Made by a program: the position numbers and the translations under genes. The notes under the pieces are model-generated. The model ran no database searches and was not told the DNA's origin. It saw only the letters and a program-made list of their open reading frames with translations. Positions 8,015 to 16,316 of a stretch of DNA of 64,000 bases are shown here, in pieces (position 1 is the first letter of the stretch; the number at the start of each line of letters is the position of its first letter). The stretch lies in contig NZ_JOGR01000014.1 in assembly GCF_000719515.1 (NCBI RefSeq), positions 1 to 64,000 of the forward strand, read 5' to 3'. The DNA is from Glycomyces sp. NRRL B-16210. GTDB lineage: Bacteria; Actinomycetota; Actinomycetes; Mycobacteriales; Micromonosporaceae.

Positions 8015-9163
8015 ATGCCGATGACCGAGAAAGACCGCGAACGGTGGATTGCGATCCTCGACGGTCTGCCGGCCGATCAGACCCCCCAGCCCGAGAACCG
8101 CGTCGCCGTCGAAGCCAACCTCTCGGGCTTTCTCGGCAACATGTGGTTGAGCGCCACGAATCCCGAGATCCAAGGAGTCTCGGTCGCGGAGTTGCAGATG
8201 GTCGCCGTGCAGTACTTCCTCAACCGCGCCGACGCGTACGCGGCCGCCAGCCTCGCGGCGATGACGGAGCTCGCGGACTCCCCGGGCGGGCGACGGGCCG
8301 CGGTCAAGGCCGTCGAGCGCCTGGAGAAACTCGGCGTATCCGCACCTTCCTGGTACGGCGAGGAACTGACCTTGGACGAGTGTTGGGAGGGCGGCGACGT
8401 CTACGGCGACTGCCGCACCTACTTCATGTCGTTCCGCGCATCCAGCGGCGACTTCGCCTTGTCCTACACCGTCGAGTACTCCGACTTCCACTTCGACATG
8501 GTCACCGCCTGTGGGCACCATCCCGATATCGAGGAACTGCTCCGCCCGCACCGGGAACGGAACGCGCGCTTCGCGGACCGACTCTACCCGCCCCGCCGGT
8601 GCGAGCCGGCCGAGGTCTACAAGCACACGATCAGATCCCTCACCGACTGGGATCGCTTCTGCGTCGGGGGCGATCCGAAGCTTCTCGATTTCAGCTTCGT
8701 GTCCGTCCGCGCGCTGTGGAAGGCCCGGCTCCGGATGCTCCCCCGGCCGGAGGTGGATGCCGAGGAGATGGTCGCGCCGACTGACGAGGAGCAGGGACTT
8801 CGGAACGGCGCCTTCCTGATGTACCTGATTAGCGGCCATCACGAACTCGACGATCCGCATATGAGAGCCATCGACGAGATGTGCTGGTTCCACGGCTTCA
8901 ACGGCTTCTCGGTCAGCCCCGTCAGCTCGTTCGTCTTCCTGGAGCGCTACCTCCCTGGGAAATACGAGCCGCGCGACCCGGTGATCGACGCGGTCAAGGA
9001 ACTCATGCCGGACTTCGTGGCCTGGGCTGCCAATGTCACCGACGTCCCGCTCGAAGCAGTGCCGCATCTCAGGCACAGCACCGGGCGGCTGCTCACCGGC
9101 TACCCGAAGTGGAAGGTAATGGACAAGGACATCGCCCGCATTCCCCGGCCGCGCTCCCTCTGA
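8015..9163 (+). CDS. Unknown soluble protein
   Basis: A 382-residue protein I do not recognise. ATG 8015 is used because AAAGGGA precedes it; an in-frame ATG lies at 7967. It has no signal peptide or membrane segment. A helical N-terminal half (residues 1-110) is followed by an acidic region rich in aromatic residues and Cys/His (LDECWEGGDVYGDCRTYFMSF, YSDFHFDMVTACGHH). The C-terminal half is helical with ALWKARLRMLPRPE and DEMCWFHGFNGF. The Cys and His residues do not form a recognised metal motif. It is convergent with the operon ending at 9232 and may be independent of it. Confidence 0.65.
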   Translation: MPMTEKDRERWIAILDGLPADQTPQPENRVAVEANLSGFLGNMWLSATNPEIQGVSVAELQMVAVQYFLNRADAYAAASLAAMTELADSPGGRRAAVKAVERLEKLGVSAPSWYGEELTLDECWEGGDVYGDCRTYFMSFRASSGDFALSYTVEYSDFHFDMVTACGHHPDIEELLRPHRERNARFADRLYPPRRCEPAEVYKHTIRSLTDWDRFCVGGDPKLLDFSFVSVRALWKARLRMLPRPEVDAEEMVAPTDEEQGLRNGAFLMYLISGHHELDDPHMRAIDEMCWFHGFNGFSVSPVSSFVFLERYLPGKYEPRDPVIDAVKELMPDFVAWAANVTDVPLEAVPHLRHSTGRLLTGYPKWKVMDKDIARIPRPRSL

Positions 9164-9231
9164 AAGGCGATCAGAGGGAGGCTGCGGCCAAGGGATACGG
9201 GCGCCCGTTCCGATGGAGCTCGACGAACCGT

Positions 9232-10557
9232 TTACGCGCGATCGTCGGCGCGGAGCGCCAACGCGGTCTCGCGGCGGTCCTCCCCGCGGATCTGGTCGGT
9301 GAACAGGTTGTCGAGCCGACGTTTCTCCTTGCGGAGGTCGGCCGGGTCGCGCTCGTCGATCAGGCGGCAGACCTCCACCAACGGCCCGAGCTCCATCCTC
9401 GGTTGGGGGATTCCGGAGAACACGGGCTGGAGCAGCGCTTCGCGGCTGTCCGATGCCCCCTCCGCTGCGGTAACGTTGCCCGCCATCCGGTGCAATGACC
9501 TGAGCCGCAGGATGAAACCCTCCCAGGCCGACTGCATTTTGACGTTCAGCAAGCCTACGAGGTCGTCGCGCAGGGTCCGCAGGTCGCTCCAAGCCGAGTC
9601 GTATGCGGCGATCCCCCGCTCGGTTCGGCTCGACTGCCATTTATAGCGCCACCGAAGCAGCCGCAGTCGCCGTCGCAGCACGGACAGTTCGTCCGCTACT
9701 GGATCGTCAGCAAGGAGCTTGACGACGATCGCGCCGATCGTGAGCAGCGCGATCAGCAGCATGACCGACTCCGGCCGGTACCCGTCGGGCGGCGGCGTCG
9801 GATACATCGCCCGCAGCCCGGCCCACCTCGCGAGGACGAAGAGCAGGAACGCCACGAACCCGAACGGCAGCATCCACCAGGCGGCCCGTTGCACCCACTT
9901 GCCGATGACGCGCAGCGCGTACGTCAAGGCACCGGTGTCGTCGTCTCGCCGGAGCGGTCGGGGCGCCGCGGCCTTCCAAGCTCGCAACGGTCGCGAGAGC
10001 GCGTCGGCCGAGGCCGCGATGATGATCGCCAAGACCACGCCCGGCACGATCCCGACCACCACTTCCAGAGCTCTGACCGCGTTCAGGCCCCTTTCCGCGT
10101 CACCGGTCTCCGAGGTGAGGTACCGGAAGACCGCCCCGAAGTACCAGACGTCGAATAGGCCGATCCCGGCCACCACCGGCCAGCGCACCGCGCGCAGCCA
10201 AGCGGGCCGCCGCCGACTCGACTGCGCGGCGCGCTCGGCTCGGTCGAGTTCGCCCGCCGCATTGTCGATCCGTTTCTCTTCGATGGTGGTGCGCAACCTG
10301 GTCAGTTGGCGCTGCGCACCGCTCCAGGCCGTGTTCGCCGCATGCCGGCGTTCGACGACGCGGGGGTCGGACCGGACGGTCTCATATCCCGTTCGGACGG
10401 CGATCAGCATCGCCCGCATCTCCGAGGCGTCGATCTCATCGGCATCTCGGGGCCCGCGGTCGTTCTCGTGGGCGATCAGTTCTCGGACTCCGCACACGCA
10501 GCCCGAAGGACATTGCGCGAACGGATCGGGGGACGACTGTGGGGGAACGTCACTCAT
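9232..10557 (-). CDS. Multi-spanning membrane protein, last gene of the BTAD-NTPase operon
   Basis: A 441-residue protein beginning at ATG 10557, five bases after a GGAG site. The N-terminal part is cytoplasmic with a Cys cluster (CPSGCVCG) and a long helix (residues about 70-125, probably coiled coil). Hydrophobic segments follow near VVAGIGLFDVWYFGAVFRYL, VVVGIVPGVVLAIIIAAS, AWWMLPFGFVAFLLFVLARW and SVMLLIALLTIGAIVVKLL. The C-terminal 170 residues are basic and helical, possibly a second coiled coil. No family recognised. It lies 12 bp downstream of the vWA-OmpA lipoprotein gene and likely forms a membrane partner of it. Confidence 0.75.
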   Translation of the reverse strand: MSDVPPQSSPDPFAQCPSGCVCGVRELIAHENDRGPRDADEIDASEMRAMLIAVRTGYETVRSDPRVVERRHAANTAWSGAQRQLTRLRTTIEEKRIDNAAGELDRAERAAQSSRRRPAWLRAVRWPVVAGIGLFDVWYFGAVFRYLTSETGDAERGLNAVRALEVVVGIVPGVVLAIIIAASADALSRPLRAWKAAAPRPLRRDDDTGALTYALRVIGKWVQRAAWWMLPFGFVAFLLFVLARWAGLRAMYPTPPPDGYRPESVMLLIALLTIGAIVVKLLADDPVADELSVLRRRLRLLRWRYKWQSSRTERGIAAYDSAWSDLRTLRDDLVGLLNVKMQSAWEGFILRLRSLHRMAGNVTAAEGASDSREALLQPVFSGIPQPRMELGPLVEVCRLIDERDPADLRKEKRRLDNLFTDQIRGEDRRETALALRADDRA

Positions 10558-10569
10558 TGGCACTCCACA

Positions 10570-11817
10570 TCAGGTGTAGACAAGGATCTCGACTCGGCGG
10601 TTGCACGCCATGTTGAGCAGATCGGGCTTGCCGTTGGCAAACTCGGGTTCGCACGCGGGCCTGGTAGAGGCATAGCCTTCCGTCGTGATGTCGGTGAAGC
10701 CCTCGCCGGCGAGGTAGTCCGCCACCGCCTTGGCGCGCAGTTCCGACAGCGTCTCGTTGCGCTCGGGTGTGCCGGTTGAGTCGGTGTGGCCGTAAATCTC
10801 GATCTTCGTGTAATCGAGGGCGTTGAGGAAATCGACTATCTCCCGCAGGGCTTCCTGCGTCCGGTCACCGGCGATGCTGTGCTCGTCGATGTTGAATAGG
10901 ACCGATGCGGGCACGTTGATGAGGGTGGGGTCTCCCGGTGTGAGAATGATGGCCGGCATAGCCACATCGGCATCGCCTTCGGGGGCGATACCGGCCGCAT
11001 CGGTGCGGCCGGGTGCGGCCGAGCCCGGCTCGACACAGTTCGCCCCGGTCTCCTCGCACAGTGCAGACCAGAGGTCCCTCATCCAGGTTCGTTGCGACGG
11101 TATGACGTCCGACCATCCGTCGGCGGGGTATCCGATGCCGAGAAACTGGACGGTGTAGCTGTCATCGAGTCTGGGCAGTTCCGATCCGCAGGATTCGACG
11201 ATGCGCGGGATCGCCGTCGGATCTCCGATCGCCGCGGCGCGCAGGTCGGCGCATCCGGTGTTGCTGAGCCCGTCGGTCGCGATGTAAATGGTCTTGGGCC
11301 CGCTCCGGTCGCGCACGTAGTCGGCGGCGTCGGCGAGTGCGCGAAGCACGTCCGTGTGTGGCTTGGGCGGCGGTGCGGAAATGGCGTCGGACAGGTCGGC
11401 GACCAGGCATTCCCTGGTGTCGTTCATGTCGTTTCTGGTGCGGTTCGCATCATTGCTCTTGCCAGCGGTGACCTTCTCGGACTTCCAGTCCACGGCTCCG
11501 CCGAACAGCCCGATCACCACGAGGTCGTTGCCGTTCTGCGGCAGCTTCTCACTCAGCATGGTCGCCCAGTCCTGGCGGCTCTCGGGCTGGTCGACGTTGA
11601 CGAAACTTGAGGCCGAGCCGTCTGCGAGCAACACGGTGGCCGTCGCGATCTCGCTTTCACCGGTGGGATTGGTGAGCAGGGAGTCGCATCGTTCCTCCGA
11701 CGGCCCGTCCGACGGGTTGGATTCGGGAACCGGCTCGCCTAGCAGGTCTTCTGTCGAGCAGCCGCTCGCCAGGACGGCCATGGCGCAGAGCGGCGCGAGA
11801 ACGCGGACAAATCTCAT
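10570..11817 (-). CDS. Lipoprotein with vWA-like and OmpA domains
   Basis: A 415-residue protein starting MRFVRVLAPLCAMAVLASGC, a lipoprotein signal peptide with lipobox ASGC. Residues about 45-250 resemble a von Willebrand A fold: strand ATVLLADGSASSF with a degenerate metal site (DGSAS), then KTIYIATDGLSN. The C-terminal 110 residues are an OmpA-like domain (KIEIYGHTDSTGTPERNETLSELRA, ending MACNRRVEILVYT), which binds peptidoglycan diaminopimelate in known members. Its ATG overlaps the stop of the SPFH-like gene by four bases. The protein would hang from the outer membrane face and hold the wall while its vWA domain contacts a partner. Confidence 0.85.
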   Translation of the reverse strand: MRFVRVLAPLCAMAVLASGCSTEDLLGEPVPESNPSDGPSEERCDSLLTNPTGESEIATATVLLADGSASSFVNVDQPESRQDWATMLSEKLPQNGNDLVVIGLFGGAVDWKSEKVTAGKSNDANRTRNDMNDTRECLVADLSDAISAPPPKPHTDVLRALADAADYVRDRSGPKTIYIATDGLSNTGCADLRAAAIGDPTAIPRIVESCGSELPRLDDSYTVQFLGIGYPADGWSDVIPSQRTWMRDLWSALCEETGANCVEPGSAAPGRTDAAGIAPEGDADVAMPAIILTPGDPTLINVPASVLFNIDEHSIAGDRTQEALREIVDFLNALDYTKIEIYGHTDSTGTPERNETLSELRAKAVADYLAGEGFTDITTEGYASTRPACEPEFANGKPDLLNMACNRRVEILVYT

Positions 11818-12719
11818 GTGTTCGCCCCCTGCCAGTCCCCGTCCGCGTCGTCGAAGGCGGAGGCAGGCCCCTCGTCCGGCCGCGCGATCCCGAACAGCTC
11901 GAAGGTCTGCCTGAGCGCTCGGTCGGAGGCCAGCACGAAGTCCAGCAGGTCCAGCTTCTCGTGTCCGGCGCCCACAGCCCCGACCACCTCGACCAGCTCG
12001 GAGGCCTCCTGTTTGCGGTCGCCCCGCATCTTGTACAGCGTGGCGGTAGCCTGCTCGGGCTGCTGCGCCATGTGGATCGCGTACGGAGTCTCCCACTGCG
12101 ACAGGCCATCGCGGATGAAGGTGGTCCACACTTCCCGCAGCTCACCGAGCCGCTGCGCGGTCTGCTCGCTCTGCTCGTACCGCGCCTCGAACTTGACCTG
12201 GTCGGCGACCGCCAGGCGCTGCATCTCGCGCACGACTTCGGGCATGTCCACTCTGACCTTGACCGTGCAGGTGAGGACCGCCCCTTCCTCGTCCGGGATT
12301 CCCGCCAGGACGGTTTCGACGGCCTGTTGGACCGCGGTGGTCATCTCCGGTTCCGCCGCACCGGGTCGGAAAGGCGGATAGTCGCGACCGGTCCTCCGCG
12401 CGACCGACTTGACCTCAGCGAGGATCGCGGGCACCCGGTCGCGGATCTTCGCGTCGAGCGAGCCCGTGGAGAGCATTCCGGTGGCGCAGAAGCAGAGGTC
12501 TGCGGCGACCAAGAAGTCATAGGCGTCCCCTTTGGATGGGGTCTCGAACGCGAAGGTCTCGGTCTGGTTCACGCTCCGGGTCGGTGTGAGCTCAGGCGAT
12601 GGCGTCGTGGCGTCGAGTTCGGCGAAACGCAAGAGGTTGCGCAGCGCCCGAGCGACCCAGCGGCGGACTCGGCCGCGCCGGGGCTTGGACGGGTCCGCTT
12701 GGGGGTGTTGGTCAGTCAT
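11814..12719 (-). CDS. SPFH/band-7-like protein of the BTAD-NTPase operon
   Basis: A 301-residue protein. ATG 12719 follows a TGGAGG site and overlaps the NTPase stop by 8 bp; ATG 12755 is a weaker alternative. A basic N-terminus (residues 10-35) precedes a beta-rich domain (ETFAFETPSKGDAYDFLVAADL, later VLTCTVKVRVDMPEVVREMQR) that reads like a stomatin/SPFH fold, with a long charged helix after it (about 175-230). The family call is by pattern only. No membrane segment is visible, so membrane contact would be through the basic N-terminus or neighbours. Confidence 0.55.
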   Translation of the reverse strand: MTDQHPQADPSKPRRGRVRRWVARALRNLLRFAELDATTPSPELTPTRSVNQTETFAFETPSKGDAYDFLVAADLCFCATGMLSTGSLDAKIRDRVPAILAEVKSVARRTGRDYPPFRPGAAEPEMTTAVQQAVETVLAGIPDEEGAVLTCTVKVRVDMPEVVREMQRLAVADQVKFEARYEQSEQTAQRLGELREVWTTFIRDGLSQWETPYAIHMAQQPEQATATLYKMRGDRKQEASELVEVVGAVGAGHEKLDLLDFVLASDRALRQTFELFGIARPDEGPASAFDDADGDWQGANT

Positions 12720-14970
12720 GCCGTGGCCTCCAGGGGAGTGCGGTGTCGGGGTCATCGGGCATCCGCCTGTCCTTGCGGAATGCCCAGATTTGCAAGTGGA
12801 AGTCGAGGTGCTTCGTGATCTCGTCGTCCGTCCGCAGGTCGGCCAGCAGGCGGTCGATCACGCCGGTCATTTCAGTCGAGTCGGATTCACCGCGCCGGTC
12901 CTCCGCGAGGTCGCGCCAGCGACGCAGTGCCTCCCAGACGTTTTCGTTGCGATGGGTGGAATCGAGGGCGTTTCGCCACAGCGCCAGCAGCGCGGTGTAG
13001 ATCTGCGGCTGGCCGGCCGCCAGCTCGGCCAGCAGCGGCCAGTCCTCCGCGCCGTCCTTGCTGGCGAGGAGCAGCAGGGACCTGGCTGCGGCCCATCGCC
13101 ACCGCCAGTGCGGCATCCGGGTCCAGTTCGCCAGCTCTTGGACGACCTTCTCCTCGGCACCGGCGTCGAACATGTCCAGAAGCGCTTGGCGCACGATGTT
13201 GGCGAGTTCGCGTTCGACTCGTTCGACCTGCGCAAGGTCCCCGCGTCGATTCAACAGGCGCACGCGGCTTCCGGCGATCTCGCGTATCCGCTCGAGCGCC
13301 TCTTCAGGGTCCTGCGTGCCAAGGAAGGTGCCGTAGGCGGCGACGGCTGTGGCCGTGAGCTGGAGGTTGCTACTCTTGGCCCATCCTCCGACCACCCGCT
13401 GCGTCCGCGAGGCGAACCGGCCGCCGGCGGCGACGGTGAGCACCCCAAGGGCGAACGACGCGGTTTGCCGGGTCCGGAACCCGCCGTCACGAGCCCATGG
13501 TCTGATCACTTCCCGGAGCATGACTTCGAAGTCATGGCAGGCGAGCAGCGCCACGGCCAGAGCGACTTTGACTCGGACCCGGTCCTGCGGGTGATCGCCC
13601 AGCCCTCGGAGCCAATCGACCAGGAGGTCGCGTTCGCCGAGGTGTTCGAGCCAGATCAGTTCGAGCAGGTCGTGAGCGAACTGCGGGCGGGAGAGCCGGA
13701 TGATGCGGCCGGAACCGTCGCCAGTCTGATTTTCCGGGGACTCGACGCACTTCGACCAGTGGGTCGATGGTCCTTCGAACCACCTGGTCCTGGGGATCTC
13801 GCTGTTGGCGACATCCGGTTCACGCAGTTCGGCGAGACGCGTAGCCTCGCGGATCACGGTGCTCGCGGCCAATTCGGACAGGACGGAAGTCGCCATGAGG
13901 AGGTGCCGCTTCCACAGCTCCTTTCCCTGCAAATCCTCGCGGGCGACATCGCGGAACTGGGCGAACTCCATCTCCGCGAGCAGTTCGGAGTCGGGCCGTC
14001 CGTCCTCTATTTCACTCAGCACGCGCCTGGCTACGGCGACCGCCTCGCCAGGCGAACTGCACGACTGCAAGTTGGTGCGCACGGTGGGAAGGGCCATCAG
14101 GTCGTCGACGCGGTCGGCCCGCAGTCTCAGTTCGACATGCCGACGGAAAACCGCCTCGGACGAAGGCGGACTGTACTTGACCACCTGGTCACCGGTGAGC
14201 GCCGCGGAACCCTCCGGCTCGGTCGCCGCCACGACGATGAGGATGCTCCGCTGCTTTCGCAGGACATCCTCCAGCCTGCTGAACGACGCGCTCTTCAGCT
14301 CCTCGACTTCCAGGATCAGTGCCTTGTCCTCCGGTATCGAGGAGGCGTCCACGTCGGTCAGCCCTAGGGCGGTATCCATGATGTCGATACCGCCCTCGAC
14401 TTTGAGCTTGCGCCGTTGGCGGTAGTCGGCCGCGGCTGCGATGGCGGCGGTGTTACGCCCGGTTCGAGGCACCCCGATGAGGCAGAGGAGCGGTGAATCT
14501 TCCAATGCCGCGATCAGGCTCTCATGGCACGGAGGCGCGGCGTACACCGAACGCAGCCGCTCCAAGCGCCTGACCGGGACGGAACCACGCCGGGGAACCG
14601 AGGGAATCCCCAAGCCGTTGAAGTTCATGTATTCGGCTTGGAAGTACTTGTTCCTCTCGCCCCCGTGAACATTCTGCGAGTACCCTTCGCCCCTACGGGC
14701 GTTCAGGTCGTACATGCCTTGGTCGAGGTCGGCCCTGGCCGCCTCGTTGTCGGAGGAGTCGGGCTCAGGGTCGATCCCCTCCAGCTTCTCCTCTCCCTCA
14801 TCCGGCGCTTCCATGTCGCCGTCCGATCCCCGATTCTCAGTCACCGGTCCGGCCGGAGCCTCGGCCGGCGGCGAGTCCGCGCTCTCATCGAGATCGACTA
14901 TCGGCTCCTCGCGGGGCACGTCCGTCGGCTCGGGAGGGGGGTTCTCCACATCACTGTCTGAAGTGGTCAT
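12712..14970 (-). CDS. Large P-loop NTPase with short Asn/aromatic motif
   Basis: A 752-residue protein. Residues 1-100 are acidic, Pro-rich and disordered. Residues 107-118 carry the motif NKYFQAEYMNFN, shared with the C-terminus of the upstream BTAD protein. A nucleotide-binding domain follows: degenerate Walker A GVPRTGRNT (166-174), Walker B-like KALILEVEEL (216-225) and a sensor strand SILIVVAAT (242-250). The C-terminal 450 residues are alpha-helical and HEAT/TPR-like, with repeated Trp/Arg-rich helices. The layout (motif, NTPase, helical repeats) resembles STAND/NLR-type switch proteins. Its start overlaps the BTAD stop by four bases. The Lys-to-Arg change in Walker A may weaken hydrolysis. 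Confidence 0.8.
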   Translation of the reverse strand: MTTSDSDVENPPPEPTDVPREEPIVDLDESADSPPAEAPAGPVTENRGSDGDMEAPDEGEEKLEGIDPEPDSSDNEAARADLDQGMYDLNARRGEGYSQNVHGGERNKYFQAEYMNFNGLGIPSVPRRGSVPVRRLERLRSVYAAPPCHESLIAALEDSPLLCLIGVPRTGRNTAAIAAAADYRQRRKLKVEGGIDIMDTALGLTDVDASSIPEDKALILEVEELKSASFSRLEDVLRKQRSILIVVAATEPEGSAALTGDQVVKYSPPSSEAVFRRHVELRLRADRVDDLMALPTVRTNLQSCSSPGEAVAVARRVLSEIEDGRPDSELLAEMEFAQFRDVAREDLQGKELWKRHLLMATSVLSELAASTVIREATRLAELREPDVANSEIPRTRWFEGPSTHWSKCVESPENQTGDGSGRIIRLSRPQFAHDLLELIWLEHLGERDLLVDWLRGLGDHPQDRVRVKVALAVALLACHDFEVMLREVIRPWARDGGFRTRQTASFALGVLTVAAGGRFASRTQRVVGGWAKSSNLQLTATAVAAYGTFLGTQDPEEALERIREIAGSRVRLLNRRGDLAQVERVERELANIVRQALLDMFDAGAEEKVVQELANWTRMPHWRWRWAAARSLLLLASKDGAEDWPLLAELAAGQPQIYTALLALWRNALDSTHRNENVWEALRRWRDLAEDRRGESDSTEMTGVIDRLLADLRTDDEITKHLDFHLQIWAFRKDRRMPDDPDTALPWRPRHD
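14617..14652 (-). other. Shared NK[FY]FQ[SA]Ex[LM]N[FY]N motif, NTPase copy
   Basis: Codons for NTPase residues 107-118. Eight of twelve residues are identical to the copy at 14985-15020 and the other positions include conservative changes (Y/F, A/S, M/L, F/Y). The motif stands between a disordered acidic stretch and the NTPase domain, where adaptor motifs of NLR-like proteins are usually found. Confidence 0.75.
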
Positions 14971-15953
14971 ACTTCGTCACGTTCGTTGTAGTTCAGGGTT
15001 TCGGACTGAAAGAACTTGTTGTGCTGGCCGTTGTCGGCGCGCTGCATGAACCTGGGCCGCTCGCGCCCTTCCGGTTCGGGTTCCTCCTGCTCGACCTCTA
15101 CTGCCGGATCGGCCGTCCCCTCGGGGTTCACGTCGTTCTCCTCTTCCTTCTCGGCCGTTTCCGGCAGCAGCAGCGCAGGATCGTCCTTGATGATCTGGTC
15201 TTTCAATTGACTGGTCTCCTTTGTGGGGTCGGATCCGAATGCCTTCACGAGCGTGTGCCTCAGCCGGTCGAACACCTCGTACGCCCGCCCGCCTTCTCCG
15301 GCACGGTGATAGGCGAGCATCCGGATGCGGGCAAGCTCTTCGTTCTCGGCGCCGTAGCTGTCATGCCCGGCCAGTCGGGCGAGCTCTGGGATCAGCTCCT
15401 TGTGCCGACCGCGGGCCATCTCGGCGTGCAGGCACGCCATGAGCGCCACCTGGTATTCCTGGCGCATCGCTTCCGCCAGGTTCTCGAGCGGCGGCTCGGC
15501 GGCTTCAAGTGGCATGCGGCCGCGCACCCCCGTTGAGTCGCCCCACTCGGCGAGGGCCTTCCTCCCGAACCGGACCGCCGCCTCTGGATCTTCCAGTCCC
15601 GCGGCGGCGGCGAGCGCCGCCAGTTCGCGGAAACGCAGGTAGTCCACGCTTGCCGCGCCGATTTCCAGCTGGTATCCCACGCCCCGCAGCGTCGTGATGA
15701 GCCTGCTGCTTCCAGGAACGGCTTCGTCGAACGCCTTGCGGATGCCCTTCAGGTACCCCTGGATCTGGGCGTCGGGGTTCTGCGGGCCCCGGTCCAGGTC
15801 CCACACCAGGCTCGCGAGTCGGCCCTTCTCGACCCACCCCCGGTCGAGCGCGAGAATGCCCAGCACCGCTCGCTGCTTGCGGTCGCCGAGCCGGACCTCG
15901 ACTCCGTCGATCGTGACCGAGATGCGGTCCAGCACCCTTATCTCCATGTTCAT
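14967..15953 (-). CDS. SARP/AfsR-type BTAD regulator with C-terminal Asn/aromatic motif
   Basis: A 328-residue protein; ATG 15953 follows GGAGG by eight bases. Residues 1-95 are an OmpR-like winged helix (LGDRKQRAVLGILAL, LVWDLDRGPQNPDAQIQGYLKGIR). Residues about 105-250 form the helical BTAD/TPR domain (QVALMACLHAEMARGRHKEL, MLAYHRAGEGGRAYEVFDRLRHTL). An acidic linker (260-305) leads to NKFFQSETLNYN at 312-323, five residues before the C-terminus, matching the motif in the next gene. SARPs activate transcription at direct repeats. Here it may report on, or be gated by, the NTPase through that motif (inference). First gene of the operon. Confidence 0.88.
   Translation of the reverse strand: MNMEIRVLDRISVTIDGVEVRLGDRKQRAVLGILALDRGWVEKGRLASLVWDLDRGPQNPDAQIQGYLKGIRKAFDEAVPGSSRLITTLRGVGYQLEIGAASVDYLRFRELAALAAAAGLEDPEAAVRFGRKALAEWGDSTGVRGRMPLEAAEPPLENLAEAMRQEYQVALMACLHAEMARGRHKELIPELARLAGHDSYGAENEELARIRMLAYHRAGEGGRAYEVFDRLRHTLVKAFGSDPTKETSQLKDQIIKDDPALLLPETAEKEEENDVNPEGTADPAVEVEQEEPEPEGRERPRFMQRADNGQHNKFFQSETLNYNERDEV
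14985..15020 (-). other. Shared NK[FY]FQ[SA]Ex[LM]N[FY]N motif, BTAD copy
   Basis: Codons for BTAD residues 312-323, at the very C-terminus behind an acidic linker. The exposed terminal position and the Asn/Gln/aromatic make-up are those of amyloid-type homotypic signalling motifs (the BASS class known in actinobacteria), though it matches no specific BASS family that I can recall with certainty. Confidence 0.75.
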
Positions 15954-16070
15954 ACAGACAACCTCCAGAGATCGGTAGATGTATTACCCGAGTAAGTGCA
16001 GGTCAGGGGCTCAAGCTCTCTCTCATCAGCAAGTGCGGCGCGATTTCCGGCGCCGCCGAAGGGAGTAGCA

Positions 16071-16268
16071 ATGTTCGATGAGAAGCACCAGAGCCCGCGG
16101 TTCCAGACCGCCTGCGAGAGCAGCACCTGCGTCGAGGTGGCGTCGTTCGCCAACCTGGTCCTGGTACGCGATTCGAAGGACCCCGAGGGCCCTGTCCTGT
16201 CCTTCAGCCAGATCGAGTGGCAGGAGTTCATCGCCGGGGTGAAGCAGGGCGTGTTCGACTTCGCGTAG
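16071..16268 (+). CDS. DUF397 small protein
   Basis: A 65-residue protein of the DUF397 family: CESSTCVEVA near residue 15, a central VLVRDSKDPEGPVLSFS and the terminal WQEFIAGVKQGVFDF. ATG 16071 has a GAAGGGAG site. In actinobacteria these proteins are nearly always paired with an XRE/DUF5753 regulator and are thought to modulate it. Here the partner is convergent at 16317, separated by a shared hairpin terminator. Confidence 0.93.
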   Translation: MFDEKHQSPRFQTACESSTCVEVASFANLVLVRDSKDPEGPVLSFSQIEWQEFIAGVKQGVFDFA

Positions 16269-16275
16269 GCCGAGC

Positions 16276-16306
16276 CGTCGGGGCCGGGCCGGACTCGGCC
16301 CCGACG
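16276..16306. terminator. Bidirectional hairpin between DUF397 and XRE genes
   Basis: Perfect 10-bp arms CGTCGGGGCC (16276-16285) and GGCCCCGACG (16297-16306) with an 11-nt loop lie in the 48-bp convergent spacer, serving both genes. No T-run, as is usual in such GC-rich genomes. Confidence 0.75.
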
Positions 16307-16316
16307 CGGCATCCGA

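Noticed and set aside
7130..9640. An 836-codon open frame on the minus strand across the kinase gene and the unknown gene at 8015
   Set aside because: It is antisense to two convincing genes, Arg/Gly/Val-rich and has no family resemblance; long antisense frames are expected at this GC.
12712..14970. Assigning the NTPase as a classical NB-ARC or SWACOS STAND protein
   Set aside because: Walker A is degenerate (GVPRTGRNT), no ARC landmarks are visible and the helical part has no exact TPR or WD repeat; described only as STAND-like.
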